Assembly (NCBI GenBank): GCA_026122225.1
Contig: JANEZZ010001632.1
Location: forward strand, 484,332 to 548,331
Origin: Heloderma charlesbogerti
Lineage: Eukaryota; Chordata; Lepidosauria; Squamata; Helodermatidae
Direction of reading: 5' to 3'
Length of the DNA: 64,000 nucleotides
This document shows, one piece after another, positions 11,904 through 21,648 of this stretch. Both the position numbers and the translations under genes were made by a program. The notes beneath the pieces were generated by a model. It saw only the letters and a list, made by a program, of their open reading frames with translations. It did no database searches and was not told the DNA's origin. Each line of letters starts with the position of its first letter. Position 1 is the first letter of the stretch.

Positions 11904-12882
11904 TAGGGATGTATGAAAGGGACTTACCTTTCGCAGATTATGTTGATGATGGGGGGGAGGCGTTCCGTCCCTCCCCCCGGAATCCTCGATGGGGGGGAGG
12001 TGATCCGTTCCTCCCCCCCGGAATCCTCGATGGCCGGCTGTGCTCCGCGGCAGCTCTGCGGAGCAGCCAGCCAGGCCCAGCCCAGCCCAGAGCTGTCCGC
12101 AGCCGGATTTCCGGCCATGGAGGGCTCTGGGGAAAAACACACACAACTGCGTACGCAAATGGTGGCGGCTATGGCTACCACCATTTGCGTTCCTTATTTT
12201 TCGCCGTCTGAATCTACGTAAATATTTATGTAGACTATGACGGCGAAAATAAAGGGGAACGCAAATAGCATAGCAGGCACTATTTGCGTCCCTTTTTGAT
12301 TCCCCATTTTAGCCTACGTAAATCTTTACGTAGGCTAAAATGGGGAATCAAAAAGGGACGCAAATAGCGCCTGCTACGCTATTTGCGTTCCCCTTTATTT
12401 TTGCCGTCATAGTCTACGTAAATATTTAAGTAGACTAAGACGGCGAAAAATAAGGAATGCAAAATGGCGGCGGCCATAGCCACCGCCATTTGCGTACGCA
12501 GTTTTTTTTTTTTAACCCACCCAGCCATGATCGGCTACGTAAAGATTTACGTAGCCTATCATGTCGTGTTTTTTTTTTAAAACCTAGCCATGATAGGCTA
12601 CGTAAATCTTTACGTAGCCTATCACGTCTTTTTTTTCTTTTACAAGACTGGAAATGGCGGCAGCGGCAGCCAGTCGGAAGATCAGCCGCCACAGCCGCCG
12701 CTGCTGCCACTGCCGCCGGAGTTGCCGCAGCCCGGAAGATCTGCCCCAGGTAAGTCTTGTCCCTGGGGGCATCCACCGGGGGGGGGCGGGGGGGCAGGCC
12801 GTTCCGCCACGGAGTTCGGGGGGCCGAATGCACTGGCATTCGGCCTCACCGAGATCCGTGGCGGAATTCTCTGCCATCCCTA
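11904..12882. mobile_element. hAT-type group S element (compound palindrome), copy S1
   Basis: 979 bp from TAGGGATG to CATCCCTA with a perfect TSD, CTTTTTTG, at 11896-11903 and 12883-12890. Order from left: A end with ACTTACCT (11922-11929); two tandem blocks that each pair a G7 run with a C6-7 run (about 11950-12030); a hairpin around CTCCGCGGCAGCTCTGCGGAG; the compound palindrome (12148-12500); two TACGTA hairpins (about 12525-12570 and 12588-12633); a GCC/GCN-rich stretch; AGGTAAGT (12748-12755); and the B-end hairpin CATTCGGCC..GGGGGCCGAATG. It carries eight TACGTA sites and no transposase. Open frames on both strands are by-products of the GC-rich palindromes. TAGGG fits the hAT terminal consensus, and 8 bp is the hAT duplication length. 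Confidence 0.92.
12148..12500. repeat. Compound palindrome of element S1
   Basis: A near-perfect inverted repeat centred at about 12323, inside AGCCTACGTAAATCTTTACG. Each arm contains, from outside in, TGCGTACGCA, a hairpin of AAATGGYGGC with GCCRCCATTT, a GTCTACGTAAATATT hairpin, a GCAAATAGC..GCTATTTGC hairpin, and half of the central hairpin. So the arms are palindromes that together form a larger palindrome. Arm-to-arm mismatches are few. Confidence 0.9.
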
Positions 12883-12890
12883 CTTTTTTG

Positions 12891-13060
12891 GCCAGAGAAA
12901 AAAGGGAAATCTTTGTCCTGGCTCCTTCTTTCCTTCCTTGTCTTCTCTAGCATTCACTGCTCTTTCCTATAGCGACTAAGGGAAAGTAGCCAATGCCAGG
13001 GAGAACAAGGACAGAAAACACCCACCAAAGGGTTTCTTTGTCATGCTGACAAAAAGCGAG
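12891..13060. other. Unassigned spacer
   Basis: Short unique-looking stretch between the group S element and the next MITE. Confidence 0.4.
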
Positions 13061-13184
13061 GGGTTGGATCCAAACTTGAAGTAGACCCACTGAAATTAAT
13101 GGGACTTAAGCTAGGCATGACTATTTTAAGCCACCTTGATTTCAGCGGGTCTACTTTAAGTATGAGTAAATCTGTATCCAACCC
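13061..13184. mobile_element. Small foldback MITE, GGGTTGGATCC family
   Basis: GGGTTGGATCC at the left pairs with GTATCCAACCC at the right. The arms continue as AGTAGACCC..GGGTCTACTT. Flanks AAAGCGAG and AAAGCGCT share six of eight bases, suggesting an 8-bp TSD. A related copy is at 48277. Confidence 0.75.
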
Positions 13185-14261
13185 AAAGCGCTACATTGCC
13201 GTGAGACAGAGAGAACTGGTGACAGTGGCTCGCTTCTTGCCCAAACTTCATTTTTCTGCCCAAATTTTTGTCTCTAAGGCAAGTTGGTGATTTTGTCTTC
13301 CTTCATGTTATACCTGCTATTGTGCATGGCAGTGAGAAAGATCCATAGCTGGAAAGGTTCGTAGTCAGATAGGCCTTGTTAGGACCATGGCCTCAATCTC
13401 TCCAGTAAGCACTGGCCACGTGAACATGCATCAAGGAATAACAGTGACAAAAAGGGAAATAAAGATTCTGTTCCAATCTTTGTCTTTAACTGTATCTCTC
13501 TTTCATACACACAGGCATATACATAGCTATTCATACAGAAACAAATGTAATTCAAGTCTACTACTGATGAGATACTTATGATTCATAAGTAATGAAAGAG
13601 AACGCATTCACCCTAGCTCCTTACTGATCCATGCAATGAGACATCATCACATTTGACATGACATCATTGTTCACTGACTTATGCATCAAAATGTTAATAC
13701 GAGCTGTGAGCACCAGCCATTGTTGTGAACAAGCCAGCCAGAAATTGAAGAGATTCTACATCTTGATTTGGCCTAATTAGTGGAGTTCTGGGAGGAAAAA
13801 GGGCAAAGGAGACTGAGAGAGATAATTAAATGAGGAACCAAACCCAAACCTCTAATTTGGCAGGAACCATGATTGAAATTTTGTATTCAGTTGCCCCAAA
13901 TGCTGACAAACCATGTGGTTTCACTAATGATGTTCTGATATGCAGAAATGTAAATCACCTTTGCCAGCTCTGCTCTCTGGATAAAACTGCAGCTGATTAC
14001 AAAAAGCCCCTTCTTTTGTGATCCCAAAATAAAACATCTTTGTGTTAAATCTAGCTGCTGCATCAATCCACAGCTGTACAACAAAAGATAAAGACAGTAG
14101 ACACTGGAGAAATTCAGTCAACTGTTCATTTCAAGGTACATATTTTCACTGGCAAGGCAATAATAAATAGGCTTCTGTAAATTTATTTTCATGATGTTTA
14201 ATTTCTGGAATGAAAGTCCCTCTTGAAGGGGACGGTCTCTCCTCACCCCATAAATGTGTAG
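13185..14261. other. Unassigned sequence
   Basis: AT-rich, no coding signal and no repeat ends recognised. Confidence 0.4.
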
Positions 14262-15110
14262 TGCTTTAAAAAAAAATAATGCTGTGCTGTATCCTGCCTC
14301 TAATTTGGGGGAATTTTTTCTCTCCCTGAGAAAGAGGCATTGTTTTTTCTGCCTCTTTTGCAGGGAGGGGGAGAACTTCGTAGAATTCCCCCCTTGGGGA
14401 GGGGGGCAGGGTTTCCACACATCTTTTTAAGTTTTGGAGGTGGCTGAAGGATCTTCTTTCTATTTTTAGTGTTTTCTTAACTTGAAAAATGCCCCAGCAG
14501 GAGACTCTTCACAGACAGGCTTCTCCAGGCCAGCAGCACTTCTTGAACTCCCATGAGACCACATGACCTCGCCCTCTCCTGTAGGCATTCAGAAAGAACT
14601 CCTGGGCTGCAGAAGCTTTGCAAACAGTCCCAGGCTGCTGCAAACAAGAAAAATGGGACTTTTGGAGCTTTAGGAAAATGATTATCTTGCTTGCTCTGTT
14701 GCAAGGAAGAACAACATTTTTCTAAAGCTCTAAAAGCCCTGTTTGCTTTTCCTTTGCAAAGAAGCTTCTGCAGCCCCGGAGCCCTTCCTGAATGCCTGTA
14801 GGAAAGGGTGAGGTCATGTGGTCTTCTGGGAGTTCAGAAAGAGCTGCCAGGCTGGAGAAGTGTCCTGGGCTCCTGCAAGTGCAGGGGGTGTTAAAAAATA
14901 ATAATAGAAAGAACACCCCTCAGCCACCACCTACACTTAAAAGGATAAGTGGAAATCCTGTTTTCCTCCCCAAGGAGAAGTTATTCAAAATTCTCACCTC
15001 TCCCAGCCTCTTTCACCAGAGTTTTCATTTTGCCCCACCCCATGAGATGCTGAAAATGGGAAAAATCCAAATTTTTGGCGCAGCACTAAAAAAACCAACA
15101 ACAACAATTT
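14262..15110. repeat. Large foldback (inverted-repeat) element, about 0.85 kb
   Basis: Two diverged arms meet near 14688. Left-arm blocks GACCACATGACCTCGCCCT (14559), GGCATTCAGAAAG, GCTGCAGAAGCTTTGCAAA and GGAGCTTTAGGAAAATG recur as reverse complements on the right (AGGGTGAGGTCATGTGGTC at about 14806, CTTCCTGAATGCC, GAAGCTTCTGCAG, TTTTTCTAAAGCTC). The pairing extends outward through TCTTTTTAAG..GGTGGCTGA and CCTTGGGGAGG. I could not fix the exact ends or a TSD. Probably a foldback DNA transposon, older than groups S and M. Confidence 0.75.
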
Positions 15111-15464
15111 TGTGTGGGAAATGATTCATCTTGATTGAATTTCTGTGACGGGTGCTCTTTCTTTCACCATAGATCCCATCGCACCCCAGGCCCTTCAGCG
15201 GTATTGTGGTATTTCACGTTGATACAAGGATGCTCTCTGAGGATGCACTCTCTTTTAAGGTGTGCAGAAGTATTTTATTCTCCCCTTTTCATACCACTGA
15301 ATGCATGCAGTAAACTTGCATGAATTTGCATGCTTTACTAGATGCTGGCTGTCAAGCTACAGCCTTTGAGGTTTCTCTTGTTGATGAGGAGTTTGGTAAA
15401 TCATGTCATGTAATGTCATGTAATAGATTCAGCGTTGGAGACATTGTAATGTTATACCAGGGGT
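15111..15464. other. Unassigned sequence
   Basis: No gene. TCATGTCATGTAATGTCATGT near 15400-15422 is a short local tandem. Confidence 0.4.
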
Positions 15465-15472
15465 GTTGAACC

Positions 15473-15871
15473 TAGGGATGGGCAAATGAGCAATGTTCGA
15501 GGTCACTGGGATTCTCCAAACATAGTCTCCCCGCTCGTCTCGTGCTTGATTCCCATTTGCATTTGCAATCACTGCCCACACTGCCCAAACAGGTAACTTG
15601 TGCAAACTGAGCTCTGATTGAATGGGAGATTTGCACAAATCTCCCCAGATTTCCTCCACAGATTAAAGTGGGGCTGATTCAGCATCCTGAGGAAATTTGC
15701 GCAACTTAGGGAAATTTGTGCAAATCAAATGGAAATTGGGAACAAGACGAGCACATGTTCACACTTTGTGAATGTTTTCAGTGGATATGTGCTTGCGCTC
15801 ACATTCGGGGCTTCGACTGCAGAATGCATGCATGGTTTTGTGAGCAAAACTAACTTTCTCATACATCTCTA
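15473..15871. mobile_element. hAT-type non-autonomous element, group R
   Basis: TAGGGATGGGCAAATGAGCA at the left and CATCTCTA at the right, with TSD GTTGAACC (15465-15472) and GCTGAACC (15872-15879), 7 of 8. The interior has repeated GCGCAA/TTTGTGCAAAT motifs. Confidence 0.83.
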
Positions 15872-15879
15872 GCTGAACC

Positions 15880-16327
15880 TGTTTCAGCCCCAGGGCTGAA
15901 TTTCATTTCAAAGAAGCTTTCAGGAGCTGCATTCCAGCGGTGAGTGGGACTGAAGGGAAAATGGGTGTGGCCAAAATGCCTGCATATTTGAGCTTAAAGC
16001 TCTTACTGCCACTAATTGAGCCTTACGTAGCCTTACCACAAAAGCTGGGAAGCCACCAAATGACCAGTGGTTAGGGGCATGCATGGCCAGCTGGGGAACC
16101 CTAGAGGGCCAGACTGGAACCCCAGGCACGACAGATCAACTTGAGGCTCTGTGCCCCTGACTTACATATTAACACACAGGGTAGCTGCAGCTCTGCTTTT
16201 GTCACTCGGTTGCACACACCAATTGAAAAGGAAGATAGACTCAGATACGTGAAAGAAGGCCCCAAACAAGACAAAAACAGGGGTCAGTTTTCACTTTGAG
16301 TAGTCAAAAAAGACAGTCTATATATGT
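15880..16327. other. Unassigned sequence
   Basis: The stretch after the element reads CTGTTTCAGCCCCAGGGCTG, a short hairpin. Nothing else recognised. Confidence 0.35.
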
Positions 16328-16335
16328 ATTAGTAG

Positions 16336-16851
16336 TAGGGATGGCTGTTGCGGGGAAATCTGGCCCTTTTTGGGCTTGATGGATTTCCCTGTAGCCCCAG
16401 GCTTGGCTTGCATTTCTGAGCTAAGCCAGGGGTTTCCCCCCCAGCTCTGGGAACTTTTGCATCTTCTTTTTTCTCATTAAAATTGAGAACATTTGTTGCT
16501 GCAATTTGTGTGATTTACACAAGTTTTGGCCGCAATGTGCATAGCTTGCGCAAATTGTGGCTGCAAATATGCTTAACTTGTGCAAATTGTGGCTGCAATT
16601 TCTGCAAATTGTGGGTGCAATTTGCACAAGTTAAGTATATTTACAGCCACAATTTGTTCAAATTTTGACTGCAATTTGTGTAAATGTTAATTTTAACAGA
16701 AGGAAAAAAGATGTAAAAATCCGTGAGCTGGCCTGACTCGATACAGCTCAAATTGGGTCAGCTCATGGATAAGCAGGCTGGAGTCCAGGGGGCCAAGCTG
16801 GTAAAAGGTCAGAGAACTTGCCCCCCTGGAAGGCCTCCTCCCACATCCTGA
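16336..16851. mobile_element. hAT-type non-autonomous element, group R, with TTTGCACAA-like repeats
   Basis: TAGGGATG to the decayed end CATCCTGA, with TSD ATTAGTAG (16328-16335) and AATAGTAG (16852-16859). The middle consists of about ten alternating copies of GCAAATTGTGGCTGCAA-like units and their complements, followed by GAGCTGGCCTGACTC. The same layout is seen at 22897-23405. Confidence 0.78.
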
Positions 16852-16892
16852 AATAGTAGTTGATTATATTACAAATTATCTATCACCTATCT

Positions 16893-16893
<1 letters not shown>

Positions 16894-16944
<51 letters not shown>
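16894..16944. repeat. (ATCT)n microsatellite
   Basis: About 12 tetranucleotide units. The SIYLSIYLS-like open frame across it is a repeat artefact. Confidence 0.95.
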
Positions 16945-16945
<1 letters not shown>

Positions 16946-17120
16946 CTATCATCTGTCAATCTATCTCTTGGCCTGTATGAAAAGAACACACCTTCAGCAG
17001 AATTCTGGAGATGAGAATGATTCAAGTGAACACCCCTGCACAGTTTGGAAAACTCAAGGCAGCATGTTGCCCATAATGATCAGTTCTGCTCATCTTTTTA
17101 CTTCAGGATGGGAGGGGGCT

Positions 17121-17200
17121 CCCTTCCTTCCTCCCTCCCTCCCTCCCTCCTTCCTTCCTTCCTTCCTTCCTTCCTTCCTTCCTTCCTTCCTTCCTTCCTT
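17121..17200. repeat. (TTCC)n / (TCCC)n microsatellite
   Basis: A CTTCC..CCTCCCTCCC stretch passing into about 13 clean TTCC units. Confidence 0.95.
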
Positions 17201-17982
17201 TAGAGCTTCCAAAGGAGCAGATTTGTGGGAAATCACATTTTGTCATAATGTGACATTTTCAAAAGCTTTTGGTTCTGTTTTCCATGTTTCCAAAAACAGC
17301 CCACGTCTTACTGGTAACGTGATTTGGTTCTCTCAGTGAATCACTTATAAAGGAAATTCCGGTTTTGAAGTCATGACTCAAAGCCTCATGCTTCATTTTT
17401 CAAGGTTTTCTTTTCAAAATATTGTCTTGTGTGATCCCCTCCTCCCCCTTTTCACTAAATAGAGCCAACAACTCTGTATTTCATTTTGGGACAAACAGTT
17501 GTGTTAGTGCTATAAGTCATGCAGCACAGAATATCTTTCTAGCTGAGTCTGTGTGAAGCACTTGAAATATTGCAACATTATTCCTGGGTAATCAGGATAT
17601 GATGTAGATGCAAAGAGGAAATGTGGAGGATGGAACTCAGTTTGTGTTTGAAGGACTCTGTATGGACCGCACTGTTATTTACCCAACAGAAAAAATGAAA
17701 CAAGTTTAGACAAAACAGAGGCACATGCTGTTTTGAGTGATACAAAGAACAGTAGCCGAGGTTACAAGATAATTTACTTGCTCACCCAGGACTGAACAAA
17801 AACAACCTTTTTCTTAACAGTACCTTAAACCAGCCTTTTCCAACCTGATGCCCTCTTGGCTAGTGGGATATTTAGACCCTGGGATAAGGTGCAGGAGAAA
17901 CAGGAATTTTGGAAAAGGAACCTAATGGCCTTGGTACAGGGGCAGAACTGTCTGAACCTCAGCAACCTGCCACTAATGAACC
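17201..17982. other. Unassigned sequence
   Basis: AT-rich. CCAGCCTTTTCCAACCTGATGCCCTC at about 17832-17857 is the left end of a common palindromic reptilian repeat whose other half is missing. Confidence 0.4.
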
Positions 17983-17990
17983 CCTACCAA

Positions 17991-18179
17991 CAGCGGAGGC
18001 TGGTGGCTCCGATGTCAGTGGGTCAGTGAATCCACTCCGGGTTTCAGTCAGGACTCTAAAGGAGCTATTCAAGCTGCTTCCACACCTTGGATAGCTTCCT
18101 TCAGAGTTCTGACTGGTTCTAACTGAAACTTGGAACAGCTTCACTGATCCACTGACATGGGAGCCACCAGCTTCCATTG
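17991..18179. mobile_element. Foldback hAT-type MITE, CAGYGGAGGC family, second copy
   Basis: CAGCGGAGGCTGGTGGCTCC pairs with GGGAGCCACCAGCTTCCATTG. Flanks CCTACCAA (17983-17990) and CCCAGCAA (18180-18187) agree at 6 of 8. Interior blocks AAAGGAGCTATTC and CTTGGATAGC match the copy at 9511. Confidence 0.82.
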
Positions 18180-18187
18180 CCCAGCAA

Positions 18188-18483
18188 ACATCTCAGAGGA
18201 TTAAACAGCACCTCTGCCCAGAGCCTTTGGGATCCCAGGCCTTTGGTAGCTTAGGAAGCAAGTCCTGCAGGATCTCGTCCAGGCCCTGGGATGGACTGCT
18301 GCCAGACCACATGTGTGGAGAAATATGCAGAGAAAGCGCTTTGCTTGGTTAATGAAACACTCCTTTAATGAAAATCCTTACACACTCAAGCCTGAAGCCA
18401 GTCAGAGAAGCCTGACTTAACAGGTCTACCCTTTATGCTGTTGGGTTTAAAGTCAGTCAGACTGGGGCTGACAGATGCTGGCA
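18188..18483. other. Unassigned sequence, possible LTR-like fragment
   Basis: GGTTAATGAAACACTCCTTTAATGAAAATCC resembles a stretch often seen near retroelement ends, but no paired repeat is visible, so I make no call. Confidence 0.25.
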
Positions 18484-18762
18484 CCATCCTTTTCCTTTGC
18501 CGCCCCTCAGTTGTGGAATGACCTGCTAGTTGAAATGTGCTTGCTGAGCTCCTTGAAGGTTTTCAAGTGGGAATTGAAGAGTCTATTATTCCAGAAGGCC
18601 TTCCCTTTTTAGAACTCTTGTTCCTCTTCGTTGATGGCTTTATGCTGTTTTTATGCTATATTGTTTTTATTGTTGGTTTTTTTGTTAAGTTATTTATAGC
18701 TCTGTATGCCCCCTAGAATATTTTGCATATAGGCGGGTTATAAATTGAATATATAATAATAA
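18484..18762 (+). mobile_element. L2/CR1-type LINE 3' end
   Basis: Opens with codons for the C-terminal part of a reverse transcriptase ORF (GTGGAATGACCTGCTAG, then GAGCTCCTTGAAGGTTTTCAAG, the WNxLP...FK pattern) and finishes with TATGCTGTTTTTATGCT and a GGCGGGTTATAAATTGAAT tail into AT repeats. 5'-truncated, as usual for this class. Confidence 0.7.
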
Positions 18763-18810
18763 TAGTCCTCGTTGTCATCGTCATCCTTTGCATTCTGCTC
18801 TGCTGTTGTG

Positions 18811-19760
18811 TAGGGATGTACGAAAGTTCCGCCACGGATCTCGGGGAGGCCGAATGCCAGCGCATTCGGGCCCCCGAAATCGGTGGTGGAACGGCCTGCC
18901 CCCCGGCCCCTCCCCGGGATAGGACTTACCTTGGGCGGATCTTCCTGGCGGCGGTGGCTCCGGCGGTGGTGGCAGCGGTTCGGCAGCAGCGGCGGCGGTG
19001 GCCGGTCTTCTGACTGGCTGCCGCCGCCGCCATTTCCAGATTAAAAAAACCAAAAAACGTGATAGGCTACGTAAAGTTTTACGTAGCCTATCACGGCTAG
19101 ATTTTTAAAAAACACCGTGATAGGCTATGTAAATGTTTACGTAGCCTATCACGGCTGATTTAAAAACAAAACAAAACATGCGTACGCAAATTGCGGCGGC
19201 CATGGCTGCCGCCATTTGTTTTCCTTATTTTGGCATGTCTTAGTCTATGTAAACATTTACGTAGACTAAGACGGCGAAAATAAGGGGAACACTAATAGCG
19301 TAGACGCTACGCTATTTGTGTTCCCCTTATTTTCGCCGTCTTAGTCTACGTAAATGTTTACGTAGACTAAGATGTGCCAAAATAAGGAACGCAAATGGTG
19401 GTGGCCATGGCCGCCGCCATTTGCGTACGCGCGTTTTTTGTTTTTTGTTTACATCAGCCGTGATAGGCTACGTAAACATTTACGTAGCCTATCACGGCTG
19501 ACTGCGGGGATGCAAACGGCGGTGGTTATGGCCGCCGCCATTTGCGTCCCTGCTAGCCAACGGCCGGATGTCTGGCTGCTGGCGGAGCCAGCCGGCGGCT
19601 CCACAGAATTGCTGTGGAGAACAGCCAGCCGGCCAGGATTCCAGGGGGGGAGGAGCGAAGTGCCTCCCCCCCGGCGAGGATTCCAGGGGGAGGGACGGAA
19701 CGCCTCCCCCCCCACCATCAGCATAATCCCCGAAAGGTAAGTGATTTTCATACATCCCTA
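18811..19760. mobile_element. hAT-type group S element, copy S2
   Basis: 950 bp with a perfect TSD, CTGTTGTG, at 18803-18810 and 19761-19768. B end at the left (GTTCCGCCACGGATCTCGG, then a GCATTCGG hairpin) and A end at the right, so it lies opposite to the copy at 11904. Outward AGGTAAGT motifs are at 18931-18924 (minus) and 19735-19742 (plus). Two hairpins with GATAGGCTACGTAAA flank the compound palindrome, and a third lies to its right (about 19461-19497). Confidence 0.92.
19179..19431. repeat. Compound palindrome of element S2
   Basis: Centred at 19305 inside AATAGCGTAGACGCTACGCT. It is shorter than in the copy at 11904 because the central CCTACGTA hairpin and one pair of GCAAATAGC hairpins are missing. 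Arms carry TAGTCTACGTAAATGTTTA and its complement. Confidence 0.88.
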
Positions 19761-19768
19761 CTGTTGTG

Positions 19769-20488
19769 TCTTAGGAATGCAGGAAGCTGCCTCATGCTGC
19801 CTCAGACTATTGGTCCATCATCTCTTATCGTCAAGACATCCATTCTCCTACTAACACACATTGTGTGCCCTGAAAACAAGGGTCTTCGAATCCAAAAGGT
19901 GCTCAAAGGACTTTAGAACAGGGGAACACAAACTTTTGGTCCTTGAGGGCCACATGTGGTGGCAGTGGCCATGCACATGCACATTCAGAGCCTTCCCTCT
20001 GACCATCCCCATTCTCAAACACACACTCACTCTGTGCATGTAGGAATGGGGAGGTTTTAACCTCTCTTCCTTATGCACTGAGATCCCTTTGAAAGCTGGG
20101 ATCACACCAGGGATAGTCAGCATGGACCTGGTTTTCAAAGGCTTTTCCTGCTGGGGTGGAAAAGGGCAAGCTAGGAGGAGCATGATCTACAGGGCGGGGA
20201 AGGCAAACAGTGGTGACTCTCCCTGTTAACCCGCATGCACACAATCATGCTCCCTCCTGCCAGCCAAACAGGTTTTGGCATGTTCTACTTTGGGAAGAAG
20301 TTGCACACAGTTGACTCTCCCTACGCACCTTTCTCCCAATCAGCAGTGGGGAATTAAGGCCACCCACATGGGCCACATACAGACCAGGCACTGCAGGTTG
20401 CTTATATGTGGTTTAGAATGTACATCTGTTGACACACCCACTGACCCATTGCTGCCCATGGCCTGTGCAGGGCATCAGGACAGCAAGT
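19769..20488. other. Unassigned sequence with old hAT edge
   Basis: GGGGAACACAAACTTTTGGTCC near 19921 followed by GAGGGCCACATGTGGTGGC looks like the left end of another hAT-like repeat; no right end found. Remainder unassigned. Confidence 0.35.
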
Positions 20489-20496
20489 GTCCAGAC

Positions 20497-20895
20497 TAGG
20501 GATGTACGGACTGTGTAAAATCCGCTCCATCTGTGTTCTGCGTATTGTCAGGTGCCTTTCATTCCATCATCCGCCCACAGATGGATGCAAATATTTCTTT
20601 TCGTCATGTGGCAAAATACGGAAATAATTACGTAAATATTTGCAGAAGTATTTACGCAAGTATTCACATAATTCACCTCAGTATGTAACATTTAGTGTGT
20701 TGTCCCCCATTCAATTCAACATTTCCTCAGCAAAAACATATGTATTTTTCTACGGATTTATATGTGTAAATCTCAGGAAAGTAAAAAAATCATCCGAAAG
20801 TCTACGGACCCAGCATGGCCTGAGGGGGGTGCTCTGCAGTAGATTCTGCAGGTTGGATTCTTAGAAATCCGAGCTCATTTTAATCCATCTCTTTA
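20497..20895. mobile_element. hAT-type non-autonomous element, group R
   Basis: TAGGGATGTACGGACTG at the left; the right end appears decayed (CATCTCTTTA). GTCCAGAC precedes it (20489-20496) and ATCCAGAC follows (20896-20903). The interior has alternating ATTTACGTAA-like and ATTTACGCAA motifs, fewer and simpler than in group S. Confidence 0.7.
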
Positions 20896-20903
20896 ATCCA
20901 GAC

Positions 20904-21552
20904 TAGGGATGTACGAAAGTCACTGTTTCATGGATCTCCTTCGCGGTGGGGGGGGAGGCGCTCCGTCCTTCCCCCCAGAATCCTCGATGGGGGGGAGGTG
21001 CTCTGTCCCTCCCCCCGGAGTCCTGCCCAGTCAGCTCCACTCCGTGGGGATTCCAGGGAGCTGCTGGCCGGCTCCGCCCGCCGCCGGGCATCCGGCCACT
21101 GGGCAGCAGGGATGCAAATGGCGGCAGCCATAGCCGCCGCCTTTTGCGTCCCTGTATTTAACCGTGATAGGCTACGTAAATATTTATGTAGCCTATCACG
21201 GCAAAGTAAAAAAAAAAGCATACACAAATGGCAGCGGCTATGGCGGCCACCATTTGCGTTTGCTATTTTTCACTGTTCTAGCCTATGTAAATATTTACAT
21301 AGGCAAGAATGGCAAAAAATAGCGAACGCAAATGGTGGCCGCTGTAGCTACCGCCATTTGCGTATGCTGCACCCGGCTGCACCTGCTGCCGCACCCACCG
21401 CTGCACCTGCTGCCACATCCACCCCAGTTAATGCTGTACCGGGGGATTCCGCGGGGTGGGGCAGGAGGCCGTTCCGCCACGGATTCCGGGGAGCTGGATT
21501 CTACAGAATCTGGCCTCACTGGAATCCGTGGCGGAATTCTCCACCATCCCTA
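20904..21552. mobile_element. hAT-type group S element, copy S3 (short)
   Basis: 649 bp, flanked by ATCCAGAC (20896-20903) and GTCCAGAC (21553-21560). A end left, B end right. The A-end ACTTACCT is altered (CACTGTTT) and the B-end donor has decayed to AGTTAATG, so this copy lacks both splice-donor motifs. One TTTATGTAGCCTATC hairpin, then TTTGCGTTTG and CCTATGTAAATATTTACATAGG palindromes, then a CACCTGCTGC-type tandem. Confidence 0.87.
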
Positions 21553-21648
21553 GTCCAGACACATGACTGTGTGATGATGAAGTGACTCCTGTTGGCCATG
21601 ATGGCATATTTGCTTGCTTAACATTACAGGTGCTTATTACTAAAAGGC

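Noticed and set aside
12435..12979. Overlapping frames of 98-134 residues on both strands with DRLRK repeats
   Set aside because: They follow the TACGTA palindromes; every group S copy gives similar frames on both strands. No independent protein character.
16860..17339. 159-residue frame rich in SIYL and SFLP repeats
   Set aside because: Produced by the (ATCT)n and (TTCC)n microsatellites.
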